64,000 bases of DNA from Rhinopithecus roxellana (lineage: Eukaryota > Chordata > Mammalia > Primates > Cercopithecidae): positions 133,151,808 through 133,215,807 of the forward strand of contig NC_044556.1 of NCBI RefSeq assembly GCF_007565055.1. Reading direction: 5' to 3'. The notes under the pieces are model-generated. The model had not been told where the DNA came from, made no database searches, and saw only the letters and a list, made by a program, of their open reading frames with translations. The position numbers and the translations under genes were made by a program. Shown piece after piece: positions 32,703 to 44,160 of the stretch. The first letter of the stretch is position 1; each line of letters opens with the position of its first letter.

Positions 32703-32901
32703 CGTCATTAGGGCTGGAAGGCAGCATCCCTCTGACAGGGGGGCAGTTGTGAGGCCACAGAGTGCCTTGACACAAAGATTGCATTTTTCAGACCCCACTC
32801 CTCTGCTGCTGTCCATCACTGTCCTTTTGAACCAGGAAAAGTCACAAAGTTTAAAGAGAAGCAAATTAAACATCCTGAATCGGGAACAAAGGGTTTTATC
32901 T

Positions 32902-32907
32902 AATAAA
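32902..32907 (+). terminator. LAMC1: Proximal polyadenylation signal AATAAA
   Basis: A canonical hexamer about 200 bases after the stop. Cleavage here would give a very short 3' UTR. LAMC1 is known to make mRNAs of about 5.5 and 7.5 kb, and this position fits the shorter one. Actual use is inferred. Confidence 0.65.
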
Positions 32908-33213
32908 GTCTCTCTTCCACTCACGTTGCTACCTTACCCACACTTTCCCTTCTGATTTGCGTGAGGACGTGGCATCCTACATTACTGTACGGTGGCATAA
33001 GCACATCGTGTGAGCCCGTGTATGCCGGGGCAGAGCAAGTAGCCCTCCCCTGTCTCATCAATACCAGCAGAACCTACTCAGTCTCAGTACTCTTGTTTCT
33101 ATGAAGGAAAAGTTTGGCTACTAACAGTAGCATTGTGATGGCCAGTATATCCAGTCCATGGATAAAGAAAATGCATCTGCATCTCCTGCCCCTCTTCCTT
33201 CTAAGCAAAAGGA

Positions 33214-33219
33214 AATAAA
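33214..33219 (+). terminator. LAMC1: Possible polyadenylation signal AATAAA
   Basis: A canonical hexamer about 510 bases into the 3' UTR. No strong GU-rich element is obvious right after it, so use is uncertain. Confidence 0.3.
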
Positions 33220-34120
33220 CATCCTGTGCCAAAGGTATTGGTCATTTAGAATGTCGGTAGCCATCCATCAGTGCTTTTAGCTATTTTGAGTGTAGGACAC
33301 TGAGCCATCCATGGGTCAGGATGCAATTATTTATAAAAATCTCCAGGTGAACATGGCTGAAGATTTTTCTAGTATATTAATAATTGACTAGGAAGATGAA
33401 CTTTTTTCAGATCTTTGGGCAGCTGATAATTTAAATCTGGATGGGCAGCTTGCACTCACCAATAGACCAAAAGACATCTTTTGATATTCTTATAAATGGA
33501 ACTTACACAGAAGAAATAGGGATATGATAACCACTAAAGTTTTGTTTTCAAAATCAAACTAATTCTTACAGCTTTTTTATTAGTTAGTCTTGGAACTAGT
33601 GTTAAGTATCTGGCAGAGAACAGTTAATCCCTAAGGTCTTGACAAAGCAGAAGAAAAACAAGCCTCCTCGTCCTAGTCTTTTCTGGCAAAGGGATAAAAC
33701 TTAGATGGCAGCTTGTACTGTCAGAATCCCGTGTATCCATTTGTTCTTCTGTTGTAGAGAGATGAGACATGTGACCCTTAGCTCCAGTTTTCTTCTGTTT
33801 CCATCTTCCAGAATCCCTCAAAAAACATTGTTTGCCAAATCCTGGTGGCAAATACTTGCACTCAGTATTTCACACAGCTGCCAACGCTATTGAGTTCCTG
33901 CACTTTGTGATTTAAATCCACTCTAAACCTTCCCTCTTAAGTGTAGAGGGAAGACCCTTACGTGGAGTTTCCTAGTGGGCTTCTCAACTTTTGATCCTCG
34001 GCTCTGTGGTTTTAAGACCACAGTGTGACAATTCCCTGCCACACACCCCCTTCCTCCTACCAACCCGCCTTTGAGATTCATATATAGCCTTTAACACTAT
34101 GCAACTTTGTACTTTGCGTA

Positions 34121-34141
34121 GCAGGGGCGGGGTGGGGGGAA
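34121..34141 (+). other. G-rich run in LAMC1 3' UTR
   Basis: Three runs of 4, 4 and 6 G separated by single bases. It could form a G-quadruplex only by using the 6-G run twice, so folding is uncertain. Confidence 0.4.
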
Positions 34142-35162
34142 AGAAACTATTATCTGACACACTGGTGCTATTAATTATTTCAAATTTATATTTTTGTGTG
34201 AATGTTTTGTGTTTTGTTTATCATGATTATAGAATAAGGAATTTATGTAAATATACTTGGTCCTATTTCTAGACTGGCACTCTGTGTTCACTTTGCTCAA
34301 TTTTTTCTCTTCACTGGCACAATGTATCTGAATACCTCCTTCCCTTCCATCTAGAATTCTTTGGATTGTGCTTGTTCCCACTACTTTGCTTTCTGCCTTG
34401 TGTTTGCAGCATCTCCCTTCTCTAAAATTAATATCATTGCTTTCCTCCACACCCAGCCACTGTAAAGAGGTAACTTGGGTCCTCTTCCATTGCAGTCCTG
34501 ATGATCCTAACCTGCAGCACGATGGTTTTACAATGTTCCACAGCAGGAATGCCAGGTTGACAAGCTATGGTAGGATTAGGAAAGTTTGCTGAAGAGGATC
34601 TTTGACGCCATAGTGGGACTAGCCAGGAATGAGGGAGAAATGCCCTTTCTGGCCATTGTTGGAGCTGAATAGGTCAATTTTATAAGAGAGTGCATTTTGA
34701 GCACTTTTAGGGCATCAGGAACAATGCTACTGATGGGTAGACTGGGAGAGGTGGTGTAACTTAGTTCTTGATGATCCCACTTCCTGTTTCCATCTACTTG
34801 GGATATACCAGAGTTTACCACAAGTGTTTTGACCTGATACACTCCTGAGCTTTCACTCTGCTGCTTCTCCCAGGCCTCTTTTACAATGGCAGGAGATGTG
34901 GCATGCTCTTGCCAAGTTTTCACATCATCATTTCCTGGCTAGTTCATGTCATTAAGTGGCTACATCCTAACATATACATTTGGTCAAGGTTGCAGAAAAG
35001 GACTGAAGATTGACTGCCAAGCTAGTTTGGGTGAAGTTCACTCCAGCAAGTCTCAGGCAACAATGGGGTGGTTTGGTTTGGTTTGGTTTCCTTTTAACTT
35101 TCTTTTTGTTATTTTCTTCTCCACCTATGTGGTATATTTTTTAAACAGAATTTTATTTTTAA

Positions 35163-35168
35163 AATAAA
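35163..35168 (+). terminator. LAMC1: Possible polyadenylation signal AATAAA
   Basis: A hexamer inside an A/T-rich stretch 320 bases before the last signal. It may be a minor site. Confidence 0.3.
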
Positions 35169-35423
35169 AGGTTCTTTACAAGATGATAACTTAATTACAC
35201 TCCTGCAACACAGCCATTATTTTATCATCTAGCTCCAGTTATCTGTAGTTTATGTAATGTAATTGACAGGATGGCTGCTGCAGAATGTTGGGTGACACAG
35301 GGATTATTATACTGCTGTTTTTCCCAGAATTTTTTCCTTTGAATTCCAACTGTGGACCTTTTATATGTGCCTTCACTTTAGCTGTTTGCCTTAATCTCTA
35401 CAGCCTTGCTCTCCAGGGTGGTT

Positions 35424-35429
35424 AATAAA
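35424..35429 (+). terminator. LAMC1: Polyadenylation signal AATAAA
   Basis: A hexamer 57 bases before the last one. The two may act as a pair giving heterogeneous 3' ends. Confidence 0.45.
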
Positions 35430-35480
35430 ATGCAACACTTGGCATTTTTTATGTTTTAAGAAAAACAGTATTTTATTTAT

Positions 35481-35486
35481 AATAAA
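35481..35486 (+). terminator. LAMC1: Distal LAMC1 polyadenylation signal AATAAA
   Basis: The last canonical hexamer before clearly intergenic sequence. A GU-rich element ('ttggtgtgg', 35513-35521) lies at the expected distance downstream, so cleavage is expected near 35500-35510. Confidence 0.8.
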
Positions 35487-35638
35487 ATCTGAATATTTGT
35501 AACCCTTTATATTTGGTGTGGCCTGAGTGTGGTACTGGGGACATAAGATGTTTTAAAAGGTATAATGAATGAAAAGCCATACATAATATCTTCTTTGGGT
35601 GACTTATTTTCTTGATAATTCAGTATACATACAGTATA

Positions 35639-35642
<4 letters not shown>

Positions 35643-35682
<40 letters not shown>
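35643..35682 (+). repeat. (TG)n microsatellite
   Basis: About 20 uninterrupted TG units flanked by TATG/TATA variants, about 140 bp past the inferred LAMC1 cleavage site. Confidence 0.95.
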
Positions 35683-35687
<5 letters not shown>

Positions 35688-35726
35688 ATATATATGCCTC
35701 TCAAGTTGGGATGCTGCAGTGTAGTC

Positions 35727-35830
35727 TGGGAGTTGGTGAACTTTTTCTGTAAAGAGCTAGATAGTAAATGTTTCAGGCTTTGCAGGCCATGCACCTATGA
35801 GCTGTAGTTTACTGGAACCCTGGTGTAGCC
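35727..35830 (+). mobile_element. MER-type DNA-transposon fragment
   Basis: 'aactttttctgtaaagagct', 'atagtaaatgtttcaggct', 'ttgcaggccat' match a common hAT-type element. A second, longer copy lies at 59225-59440. Confidence 0.5.
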
Positions 35831-35851
35831 TCAATACTCAATAACAACTGA

Positions 35852-36147
35852 CAGCCTGGCACAGTGGCTCACAGCTGTAATCCCAACACTTCAGGAGGCT
35901 GAGGTGGGTGGATCACTTAAGGTTAGGAGCTCAAGACCAGCCTGACCAACATGGTAAAACCCAGTCTCTACTAAAAATACAAAAATTAACTGAGCATGGT
36001 GGTGCATACCTGTAATCTCAGCTACTCAGGAGGCTGAGGCAGGAGAATAGCTTGAACCCAGGAGGTGGAGTGCAATGAGCTGAGATTGTGCCACTGCACT
36101 CCAACTGAGGCAGCAAAGCAAGACTCTGTCTCAAAAAAAAAAAAACC
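35852..36147 (+). mobile_element. Alu
   Basis: A full-length Alu, the first one downstream of LAMC1. Confidence 0.9.
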
Positions 36148-36149
36148 CA

Positions 36150-39100
36150 AAAAACTATTTTTAAATTTGCTGGACTTGCTAAATTAGCAGATGTATGTTA
36201 AAAGTTGTCTTTCCGTCTCTCAATACACACGTGTCTAGCTTAAGGTAGTTTCTTTAGATGATGAGAAAAACCTATGGTGTAATAAAAAGTAATGTGCTAA
36301 ACTAACAGGCTAGAATCAGGTAATTTTACTAGAATCGGGTAATTTTACCTCACTCTTTCTGGAGGGTGGACCCATCTGAAGGGACCTGAGACCAGGTGAG
36401 GCCTTTGGGAGTTACAAGGACAGCAGGAAGGCTTTGGGTCTGCAAACGCCTTCCCTTTACTCTTCGATGCCCTGTTTATTGCCCTGGGTCCCCGTGGATT
36501 CCATGCCACCTTCCCAATCTTAGGAATTGTTATAACTATGATACCTGTAAAGAAGAACCTGAACTCCTCTCATTAGGCTTCCTCGGAGAAAGCTTTAGAG
36601 GGCACTAATTACTAGTACTATTACAGCTTTCTTACATGCCCTGTTTCTAACCTTTATTGAGGACCGTTTCCCCTCATTTGTAGGACTAATTCAGATGCAG
36701 CTGTATGTCCTTTATCATTACTGTCAGAGTGATGAGTGAGATTTTAAAATTTTGCTCCTATTCCATCAGTCATTTTCAGGACAGCAGTTTCTCGAAAGTT
36801 GCTATTAGCATAATCTGATTCAGAATATCCCCAGAGGTTTACTCCATAAATAAGTAAATGTCCTGGCCCCTTGATACACCTGAACTCATCAGCTCCACTT
36901 CCATTTAGCTCAAAATGGAATGTCTGAAGAAGACCCCAGGTACCCAGGAAGGTGAGGAAGTGGGAAAGCAGGTGGATACATTCATAATGTAAGGAAGGAC
37001 AGGCCCAAGGAAAGATCAGATCTCTCCAGGCACATAGATTATGAAAACAGAAACAAGAGAATTGTAAATGGCAGATAATTTTGTCTGTTCATGCTAAGCA
37101 GGTTTAAATTAATAATAAGTAGAGTAAAAAATACGAAGCTTTTTAGGAAGTTATCTGTCCAAGGCTCCACTGGGGAACTGTGATCAACTATAGTGCCTTG
37201 TATTTGTATCAAGTCTCCTAGAATGACTATATTTGTTCTACATTAGTGAATGAATTCTAAGTAATAGAAATCAAATGCATAAAGAGAATTATTTTTCTTT
37301 AAGTCCAATGAAAAGCCAAAAAGCCCTGACTAGGAATTCAAGTATTAGAAACATCAACATTTCAAAAGTTATGACACCTCCATGTCCTTGCCTTAACTTC
37401 TCTCTGCCTTGAATGTCCTTTCTTTGCTCTGCCCAGTACAGTAAAGCCTAAGGTCAAAGTATCACCTGTGTTGGAATTGGCCAGTCCTTCTTGTGTCCAT
37501 CACTTCTCCCACCTTTGCTCTGTCTTCTAGAATGGCCCTCGGGACACATCTTTACAGTTCAGGTGCCACTAATCTTTCCCTCCCGCTTTGCTTTCACCCC
37601 CAAAGGTCGGGGTCTGTGTTATTCATGTTATCCTTGGGGCTAGGAGACATACACTAGGCACTCAGGTTGTGTGATAGTGAGAAGATAGCCTTTCTCCACC
37701 TATGCTCCCATACCTGTTACTTTTTCCTACTGTGCACAGATAGGGAGTCTTACGGCAGTTTGTTCATGCACTCTGTCAACGCCTAACAGCGCCTGCTCTC
37801 TCAACATTCCCACCTAAGTATGGATTGGCCTCTTGTTTGCAGGAAGATAAGCAAAGCCACAGTCTTGCATTATATGGCACAGCACACACCACGTACACTG
37901 CCGTGTGGTCAGCAACTGGCTAATGCAATCTGGTCTGCAGGGCCCATTGCCCTGGCTCCCAGCCTCAGACCCACCATTCCCAATGCAGGTTTTCCACACA
38001 GTTCCTCCTGCAGCCCAGCATTAATTTCTTTTTTCTCTAATTCCTGGAAATGATCCCAGTAAATTTCAATCAACCAATTAATTTGGTGTTTTATCCTGTT
38101 TGCATGTGCACTTTAGCAAGCCTTTTAATTCTGGCCATAAAGTTATTATTTATGATTAACTCAGTATAGTTTGTTTATTTCTATAAAAAAAAGTCAAGCA
38201 TCAGGTCCTTGATCAAGAATGTGACCTTCTATTACACTATTGTTCCCATGAGTAAGTCCAACTCAAGTGATTCTCCATGAAACATGCCTGGTTTGAAGAC
38301 AGCCCTTCCATCTTCCCATCATTCTTTTCACCTTGGCTACTAACAAAAAAAATCACTTGAACTTCAGACCGATGCTTTTCAGGCCCATCCCATGGTATCT
38401 GCCCTAATACAGAGATCCTTTGTCATTTAGTAACTAAATGCAGCCATCAAATTTTGTCCATGTTAATTTTGTTAATGTTAAGAATTTCTATTGCAATTCC
38501 TTTCTGAATATTCAGTGCCTTCTAGGATATTCTATTCTAATTTTCGTTACACTTCTCTGTTGATCCCCGTCACTTTTTCCACAGACATTTCTTTCCTCCT
38601 AACCGTGGTCTCTGTGTTGGGGTTACTGCAGAGTAAGCACAAATCAGCCATGATCTGAGATGTCTGGGAGATGTGCTGTCCTAGTGTGGATTATAAGTTT
38701 CTGGGTTGCTGAGCCAGCGTCCAAAATAAAGGCTTAGGATGCACAGCTATGATTTCAATGATTATATGTTCAGCGTGGTCAGAGAGGTTTGTGTTACAAC
38801 TTGCTGATCCTTCGTGGCTCAGACAGTCTGCTCTCGGAGCTGTCTCACTTGGACTGATACAGGAGATCAAACCTGGCCGGAGAGAGTTTTGCCTCGTTGG
38901 TTTCAGATAGCCTGCCCTCGAAGTTTCTGAAGGACTTAGGAAGGATTGGCATTATCAAGATAGCGTGGATGTTTTAAGGCACCTTCGTGATTATTTTCTT
39001 TCATTTCTCCCTCATTTGAAGAGAGTCTTCATTTGGCCAAGGGGGAAATTCAAAGCATGGTTTGCTGTTCCACCACCCTTACCATTGTTTTAGCACATTG

Positions 39101-39297
39101 CCTTATTCTCTCTCACGATTTGGATCCATTTTCCTTTTATGAAGGAAATATACTTGTATTTTATTATAAGCTGCCTCAAATCTCTTTTTTGGAAAGAGCG
39201 AGGCAGGATTTAAACATATTAGCAACTTATGCAATATTAAGGACCCACTTAGTGGCAAAATTATTACGTGGAACGTGATTGTCCTCAAGCAACTTGG
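36150..39297. other. Mostly unique intergenic sequence
   Basis: This is 3.1 kb without Alus or recognisable L1, unusual for this window. I find no convincing exon: open frames are short and lack splice or codon support. It is a candidate place for regulatory DNA, with no specific motif claimed. Confidence 0.5.
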
Positions 39298-40526
39298 GCC
39301 ACACACACCATACAGCTCACACTCCTATCCTGCTCACACACCACACACACAGATCACACCCCTCCCCTGCTCACACATCACACAGATCACACCCCTCCCC
39401 TGCTCACACACCACACAGCTCACACCCCTCCCCTACTCACACACCACACAGCTCACACCCTCTCCCGCTCACACACCACACAGCTCACACCCCTCTCCTG
39501 CTACACACCACACAGCTCACAACCCTCTCCTCACACACCACACAGCTCACACCCCTCTCCTCCTCACACACCACACAGCAGCTCACAACCCTCTCCTCAC
39601 ACACCACACAGCTCACACATCTCTCCCCCTCACACACCACATGGCTCACACCCCTCTCCTCCTCACACACCACACAGCTCATACCCCTCTCCTCACACAC
39701 CCCACAGCTCACACCCCTCACACACCACACAGCTCACACCCCTCTCCTCACACACCCCACAGCTCACACCCCTCACACACCACACAGCTCACACGTCTCT
39801 CCCCATCAAACACAACACAGTTCACACCCCTCTCCCACTCACACACCACACAGCTAACAAGTCTCTCCCTCACACACCACACAGCTCACACACCTCTCTC
39901 CCTCACACACCACACAGCTCACACCCCTCTCCTGCGTGCACACCACACAGCTCACACTCCTCTCCCCCTCACACACCACACAGCTCACACCCCTCTCCCC
40001 CTCACACACCGCACAGCTCACACCCCTCTCCTGCTCACACACCACACAGCTCACACCCCTCTCCCCCCACACACCACACAGCTCAAACCCCTCTCCCAGT
40101 CACACACCACACAGCTCACACCCCTCTCCTCCTCACACACCACACAGCTCACACCCCTCTGCCCCTCACAAACCACACAGCTCACACCTCTCTCCTGCTC
40201 AACACCACATAGCTCACACCCTTCTCCCCCTCACACACCACACAGCTCACCCCCCTCTCCCCCTCACACACCACACAGCTCATACCCCTCTCCCGCTTAC
40301 ACACCACACAGCTCACACACCTCTCCCCCTCACACACCACACAGCAGCTCATACCCCTCTCCCGCTTACACACCACACAGCTCACACACCTCTCTAACAC
40401 ACCACATGGCTCACAACCCCTCTCCTGCTCACACAACACACAGCTCACTCCCCTCTCCCCCTCACACAGCACACAGCTCACACCCCCTCCTACTCACACA
40501 CCACATAGTTCACACCCCTCTCCTGT
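39298..40526 (+). repeat. 33-bp minisatellite, about 38 copies
   Basis: A tandem array whose main unit is 33 bp, built from a CA-rich part ('ctcacacaccacacagctca') and a C/T-rich part ('cacccctctcctg'). I counted about 38 'cagctcac'-type anchors by eye. Units vary (27, 30, 33, 36 bp), and some share private variants, for example a 55-bp double unit repeated at 39690/39745 and a 69-bp double unit repeated at 40281/40350. The unit has no stop codon on the + strand, and 33 is divisible by three, so long open frames arise in all three + frames by chance. Confidence 0.97.
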
Positions 40527-40700
40527 TGCCCTTGTTTCTCCCTCTCTTCCCCTTTCCCTACTTAGACTCAAGGATAATACACATAAGGCTAGTTCACCTA
40601 GATAATTTTGCTTAATAAGGAAATTCACCTAAATTTTAACCCTCTTTGGAATATTTTTGTACTATTTTCATTTCCCTATTCTTTTTGCTTTTTAATAACT

Positions 40701-40997
40701 TTTTTTTTTTTTTTGAGATGGAGTTTTACTCTTGTTGCCCAGGCTAGAGTGCAATGGCACAATCCCAACTCACTGCAACCTCCGCCTCCTGGGTTCTAGT
40801 GATTCTCCTGCCTCAGCCTCCTAAGTAGCTGGGATTACAGGCATGCGCCACCACGCCTGGCTAATTTTTTGTATTTTTAGTAGAGACATGATTTCTCCAC
40901 GTTGGTCAGGCTGGTCACGAACTCCCAACCTCAGGTGATCCGCCCGCCTTGGCCTCCCAAAGCACTGGGATTACAGGCATGAGCACCATGCCTGGCT
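40701..40997 (-). mobile_element. Alu (S-like)
   Basis: A minus-strand Alu with exact target duplications 'gctttttaataact' at both ends. Confidence 0.93.
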
Positions 40998-41119
40998 GCT
41001 TTTTAATAACTTTAATCAGTTTTTGCAATTTTCTTCTTTTAAATAAGTCCCATTGTCACAGCATTTTATAAATGATGAAATTGTTTTGTATTTTTATGAA
41101 AGACTATTTTTTTCTTTTC

Positions 41120-41290
41120 TACTTGTTAAACCCTTTTATTTTGAAATAATTTTAGTTTTGCAGAAGATTTACAAAGGTAGTACAGAGAGTTTCCATATAC
41201 CCTTCACCCAGCCCCCCCAACATTAGCATCTATAACTATGGTATATTTACATTATTAACAGTGGTACAGTACTGTTAATTAAAGTACAGT
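41120..41290 (-). mobile_element. Old L1 (L1M) fragment
   Basis: 'agttttgcagaagatttac', 'agtacagagagtttccatat' match the antisense of an old L1 3' region. It is the first piece of an L1 that continues at 42003 and 43371. Confidence 0.65.
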
Positions 41291-41430
41291 CTTTTCCCTA
41301 CTTTAAAACATCTTTTTCTCTAAGGCCCCATTTTGAAAGTAATACTGGGTTTTATAACAGAAAATCACAATATGTGACATTAATACCCAAGTTATGGGGC
41401 AATAGGAATTTGAAGTCCAAAATAATTGAT

Positions 41431-41439
<9 letters not shown>

Positions 41440-41461
<22 letters not shown>

Positions 41462-41740
41462 GAGACAGTCTCACTCTGTCGCCCAGGCTGGAGTGCAGTG
41501 GCCGGCTCTCAGCTCACTGCAAGCTCCGCCTCCCGGGTTCACGCCATTCTCCTGCCTCAGCCTCCGAGTAGCTGGGACTACAGGCGCCCGCCACCTCGCC
41601 CGGCTAGTTTTTTTGTATTTTTAGTAGAGACGGGGTTTCACCGGGTTAGCCAGGATGGTCTGGATCTCCTGACCTCGTGATCCGCCCGTCTCGGCCTCCC
41701 AAAGTCCTGGAATTACAGGCTTGAGCCACCGCGCCCGGCC
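41440..41740 (-). mobile_element. AluYR-like young Alu
   Basis: A near-consensus Alu with 'ggctagtttttttg' and 'aggcttgagccacc'. The flanks carry 'gattttactttt' on both sides (41428-41439, 41741-41752). Confidence 0.93.
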
Positions 41741-42002
41741 GATTTTACTTTTATATTATGCTCAAGACTTCCCAATATATAATATATTCATAGTTAATTG
41801 CAGATAATGACATTAAGCAACTTAATAAAATACCCTTAAAGTTTTAGATAGAGATATTAAAATATCCATCTGAATAAACATGACATTCACAATATGTCAC
41901 AAGTTTAAGTATTTATTAGATATAGAAAATTTACTTAGAAGGATGTTTTTAAATATTTTATTTTTTTAAATATTAATTAAATATTTTAAATATTTAATTT
42001 TT

Positions 42003-42256
42003 TTTTTACCCAGATTCCCCCAGTGTTAATATTTTACTCCTGTTGCTTTATCCTTTCTCTCTCTGGCTCTCACAAACGAGAGGGAGAGAAAACTGTTTTA
42101 AGTTGCAGAGGTGATGCCCCTTTACCCATCATAATTCCATGTGTATTCCCTAAAGACAGAGAACATTCTTACATAATTATAGTATAATTGTTAAAATCAA
42201 GAAATTAACATCGATGCAGTATTTTTAATCTACAGCCATTATTCAGATTTTACTAT
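42003..42256 (-). mobile_element. Old L1 (L1M) fragment, continued
   Basis: 'gttaatattttactcctg', 'gatgcccctttaccc', 'attgttaaaatcaagaaatt' continue the antisense old L1. The MLT1-like LTR follows immediately. Confidence 0.6.
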
Positions 42257-42447
42257 ATGTGGTAGACAGACTAATGCCCACCGCAAAGATGTTCACTTCT
42301 CAGTTCCTAGAATTTGTGAGTGCATTAGGTTACTAATGTAATTAAATTGTAAATCAGCTGACCTTAAAATAGAGAGATTATCTGGGACTCTCTGGGTGGG
42401 CCCAATGTAATCAAAAGACTCTTCTAAATAAGAAGAGGAAGACAGAA

Positions 42448-42743
42448 GCCGAACGCGGTGGCTCAGGCCTGTAATCTCAGCACTTTGAGAAGCTGAGGTG
42501 GGTGGATCACCTGAGGTCAGAAGTTCGAGACCAGCCTGGCCAACATGGGGAAACCCTGTCTCTACTAAAAATACAAAAATTAGCCAGGCCTAGTGGTTTG
42601 TGCCTGTAGTCCCAGCTACTTGGAAGTCTGAGACAGGAGAATTGCTTGAATCTGGAAGGTGAAGGGCAGTGAGACGAGATCGTGCCACTGCACGCCAGTC
42701 TGGGCGACAGAGCAAGGCTCCATCTCAAAAAGAAAAAAGAAAC
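42448..42743 (+). mobile_element. Alu inside MLT1-like LTR
   Basis: A full-length Alu with 'aggaagacagaa' duplicated at 42436-42447 and 42744-42755. Confidence 0.92.
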
Positions 42744-42987
42744 AGGAAGACAGAAAAGGAGATCAGAGTGATACAATGTAAGAAGGACTCCGAACCATTG
42801 CTGGTTTGAAGGAGGAAGGGGGCATGAGCCAAGGAATGTGGGGCAGCCTCTAGGAGCTGGGAAGGGAAAGGGAATGGATCTTCCCCAGAGCCTCCAGAAA
42901 GAATGCAGCTCTGCTGACACTGTGATTTTAGTGCAGAGACCCCCATCTGACTTTTAACCCATAGAACCATAAAATAATAAATTTGTG

Positions 42988-42995
<8 letters not shown>

Positions 42996-43018
<23 letters not shown>

Positions 43019-43300
43019 GAGACGGAGTTTCATTCTTGTTGCCCAGGCTGGAGTGCAATGGTGTGATCTCAGCTCACTGCAATCTCCGCCTCTCATGTTC
43101 AAGCGATTCTCCTGCCTCAGCCTCCCAAGTAGCTGGGATTACAGGTGCACACCACCATGCCTGGCTAGTTTTTGTATTTTTAGTAGAGATGGGGTTTCAC
43201 CATGTTGGCCAGGCTGATCTCGAACTCCTGACCTCAGGTGATCCACCGCCTCGGCCTCCCAAAGTGCTGGGATTACAGGCATGAGCTACCGCGCCTGGCC
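42996..43300 (-). mobile_element. Alu inside MLT1-like LTR
   Basis: A minus-strand Alu with 'tttgtgttctttt' repeated on both sides, splitting the LTR a second time. Confidence 0.92.
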
Positions 43301-43490
43301 CTTTGTGTTCTTTTAAGCCACTAAGTTTTAGGTCATTTGTTATGACTGCCATAGAAAACTAATATACCGTATGCCTCGATAATACATTTTATAGCAAAAG
43401 AAGATCCAAGATCATGTGTTGTGTTCAGCTGGCTTGTCTCCTTTGTTTCTTTTAGCTCCTGGTCTTTCTATTTCATGACATTGACATTTT

Positions 43491-43787
43491 TTTTTTTTTT
43501 TTTTTGAGATGGAGTCTCGCTCTGTCACCCAGGCTGGAGTGCAGTGGCCGGATCTCAGCTCACTGCAAGCTCCGCCTCCCGGGTTTACGCCATTCTCCTG
43601 CCTCAGCCTCCCGAGTAGCTGGGACTACAGGCGCCCACCACCTCGCCCGGCTAGTTTTTTGTATTTTTTAGTAGAGACGGGGTTTCACCGTGTTAGTCAG
43701 GATGGTCTCGATCTCCTGACCTTGTGATCCGCCCGTCTCGGCCTCCCAAAGTGCTGGGATTACAGGCTTGAGCCACCGCGCCCGGCC
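43491..43787 (-). mobile_element. AluYR-like young Alu
   Basis: A near-consensus Alu with 'gtggccggatctcag' and 'aggcttgagcc'. The flanking 'tgacattgacattttt' is duplicated. Confidence 0.93.
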
Positions 43788-44160
43788 TGACATTGACATT
43801 TTTTTAGAACGAGGGTATTTTGAAGAATGAGCCTCGATTCGCTTTGTCTGATGTTTTCGCTTGATTAGATTCAGATTATAAGCTTTTGGCAGGGAGATCA
43901 CAGAAGTGATGCTGAATTCTTTTTAATAATACATTGAATCAGGAGGCACATAAGTCATTACCGGCAATGTTAACTTTGAGATTTGCTTAGGGTCATGTCT
44001 TCCAGGTCTCCATTGTAAAGTTACTCTGTTACCTTTTGTAATAAATACATATTTTGTGAGAAGATATTCTAAGACTATATAAATATCCTGTTACTCCCCA
44101 CATTTTTGTCCACCAGTTTTGGTATCCAGTCATGATGGCTACTAAATGAAGATTTAGTTA

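Larger units (their letters stand above)
32703..35505 (+). other. LAMC1: LAMC1 3' untranslated region
   Basis: About 2.8 kb of repeat-free sequence from the stop codon to the last polyadenylation signal, with several ATTTA-type AU-rich spots and scattered AATAAA hexamers. The length fits the long LAMC1 mRNA. The end at about 35505 is inferred from AATAAA at 35481 and a GU-rich element downstream (35514-35532), not from transcript data. Confidence 0.85.
42257..43370 (+). mobile_element. MaLR LTR (MLT1-like), split by two Alus
   Basis: An old solo LTR-like element: 'gtggtagacagactaatgcc' start, 'gggtgggcccaatgtaatc', 'aataaatttgtgttct' and 'ttttaagccactaagtt' end. It lies inside the old L1. 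No coding remains. Confidence 0.6.

Noticed and set aside
32689..32955. 88-codon open frames overlapping the LAMC1 stop, on both strands
   Set aside because: They lie in the 3' UTR and show no resemblance to a known protein.
39298..40526. CRISPR-like array
   Set aside because: The units are directly tandem with no unique spacers, no cas genes are present, and the DNA is primate.
39275..40615. 446-codon open frame (and a 314-codon one in another frame)
   Set aside because: Both lie in the 33-bp minisatellite. The unit has no + strand stop and is a multiple of three, so all frames stay open. The composition is His/Thr/Pro/Ser repeats with no start context, splice or family support.
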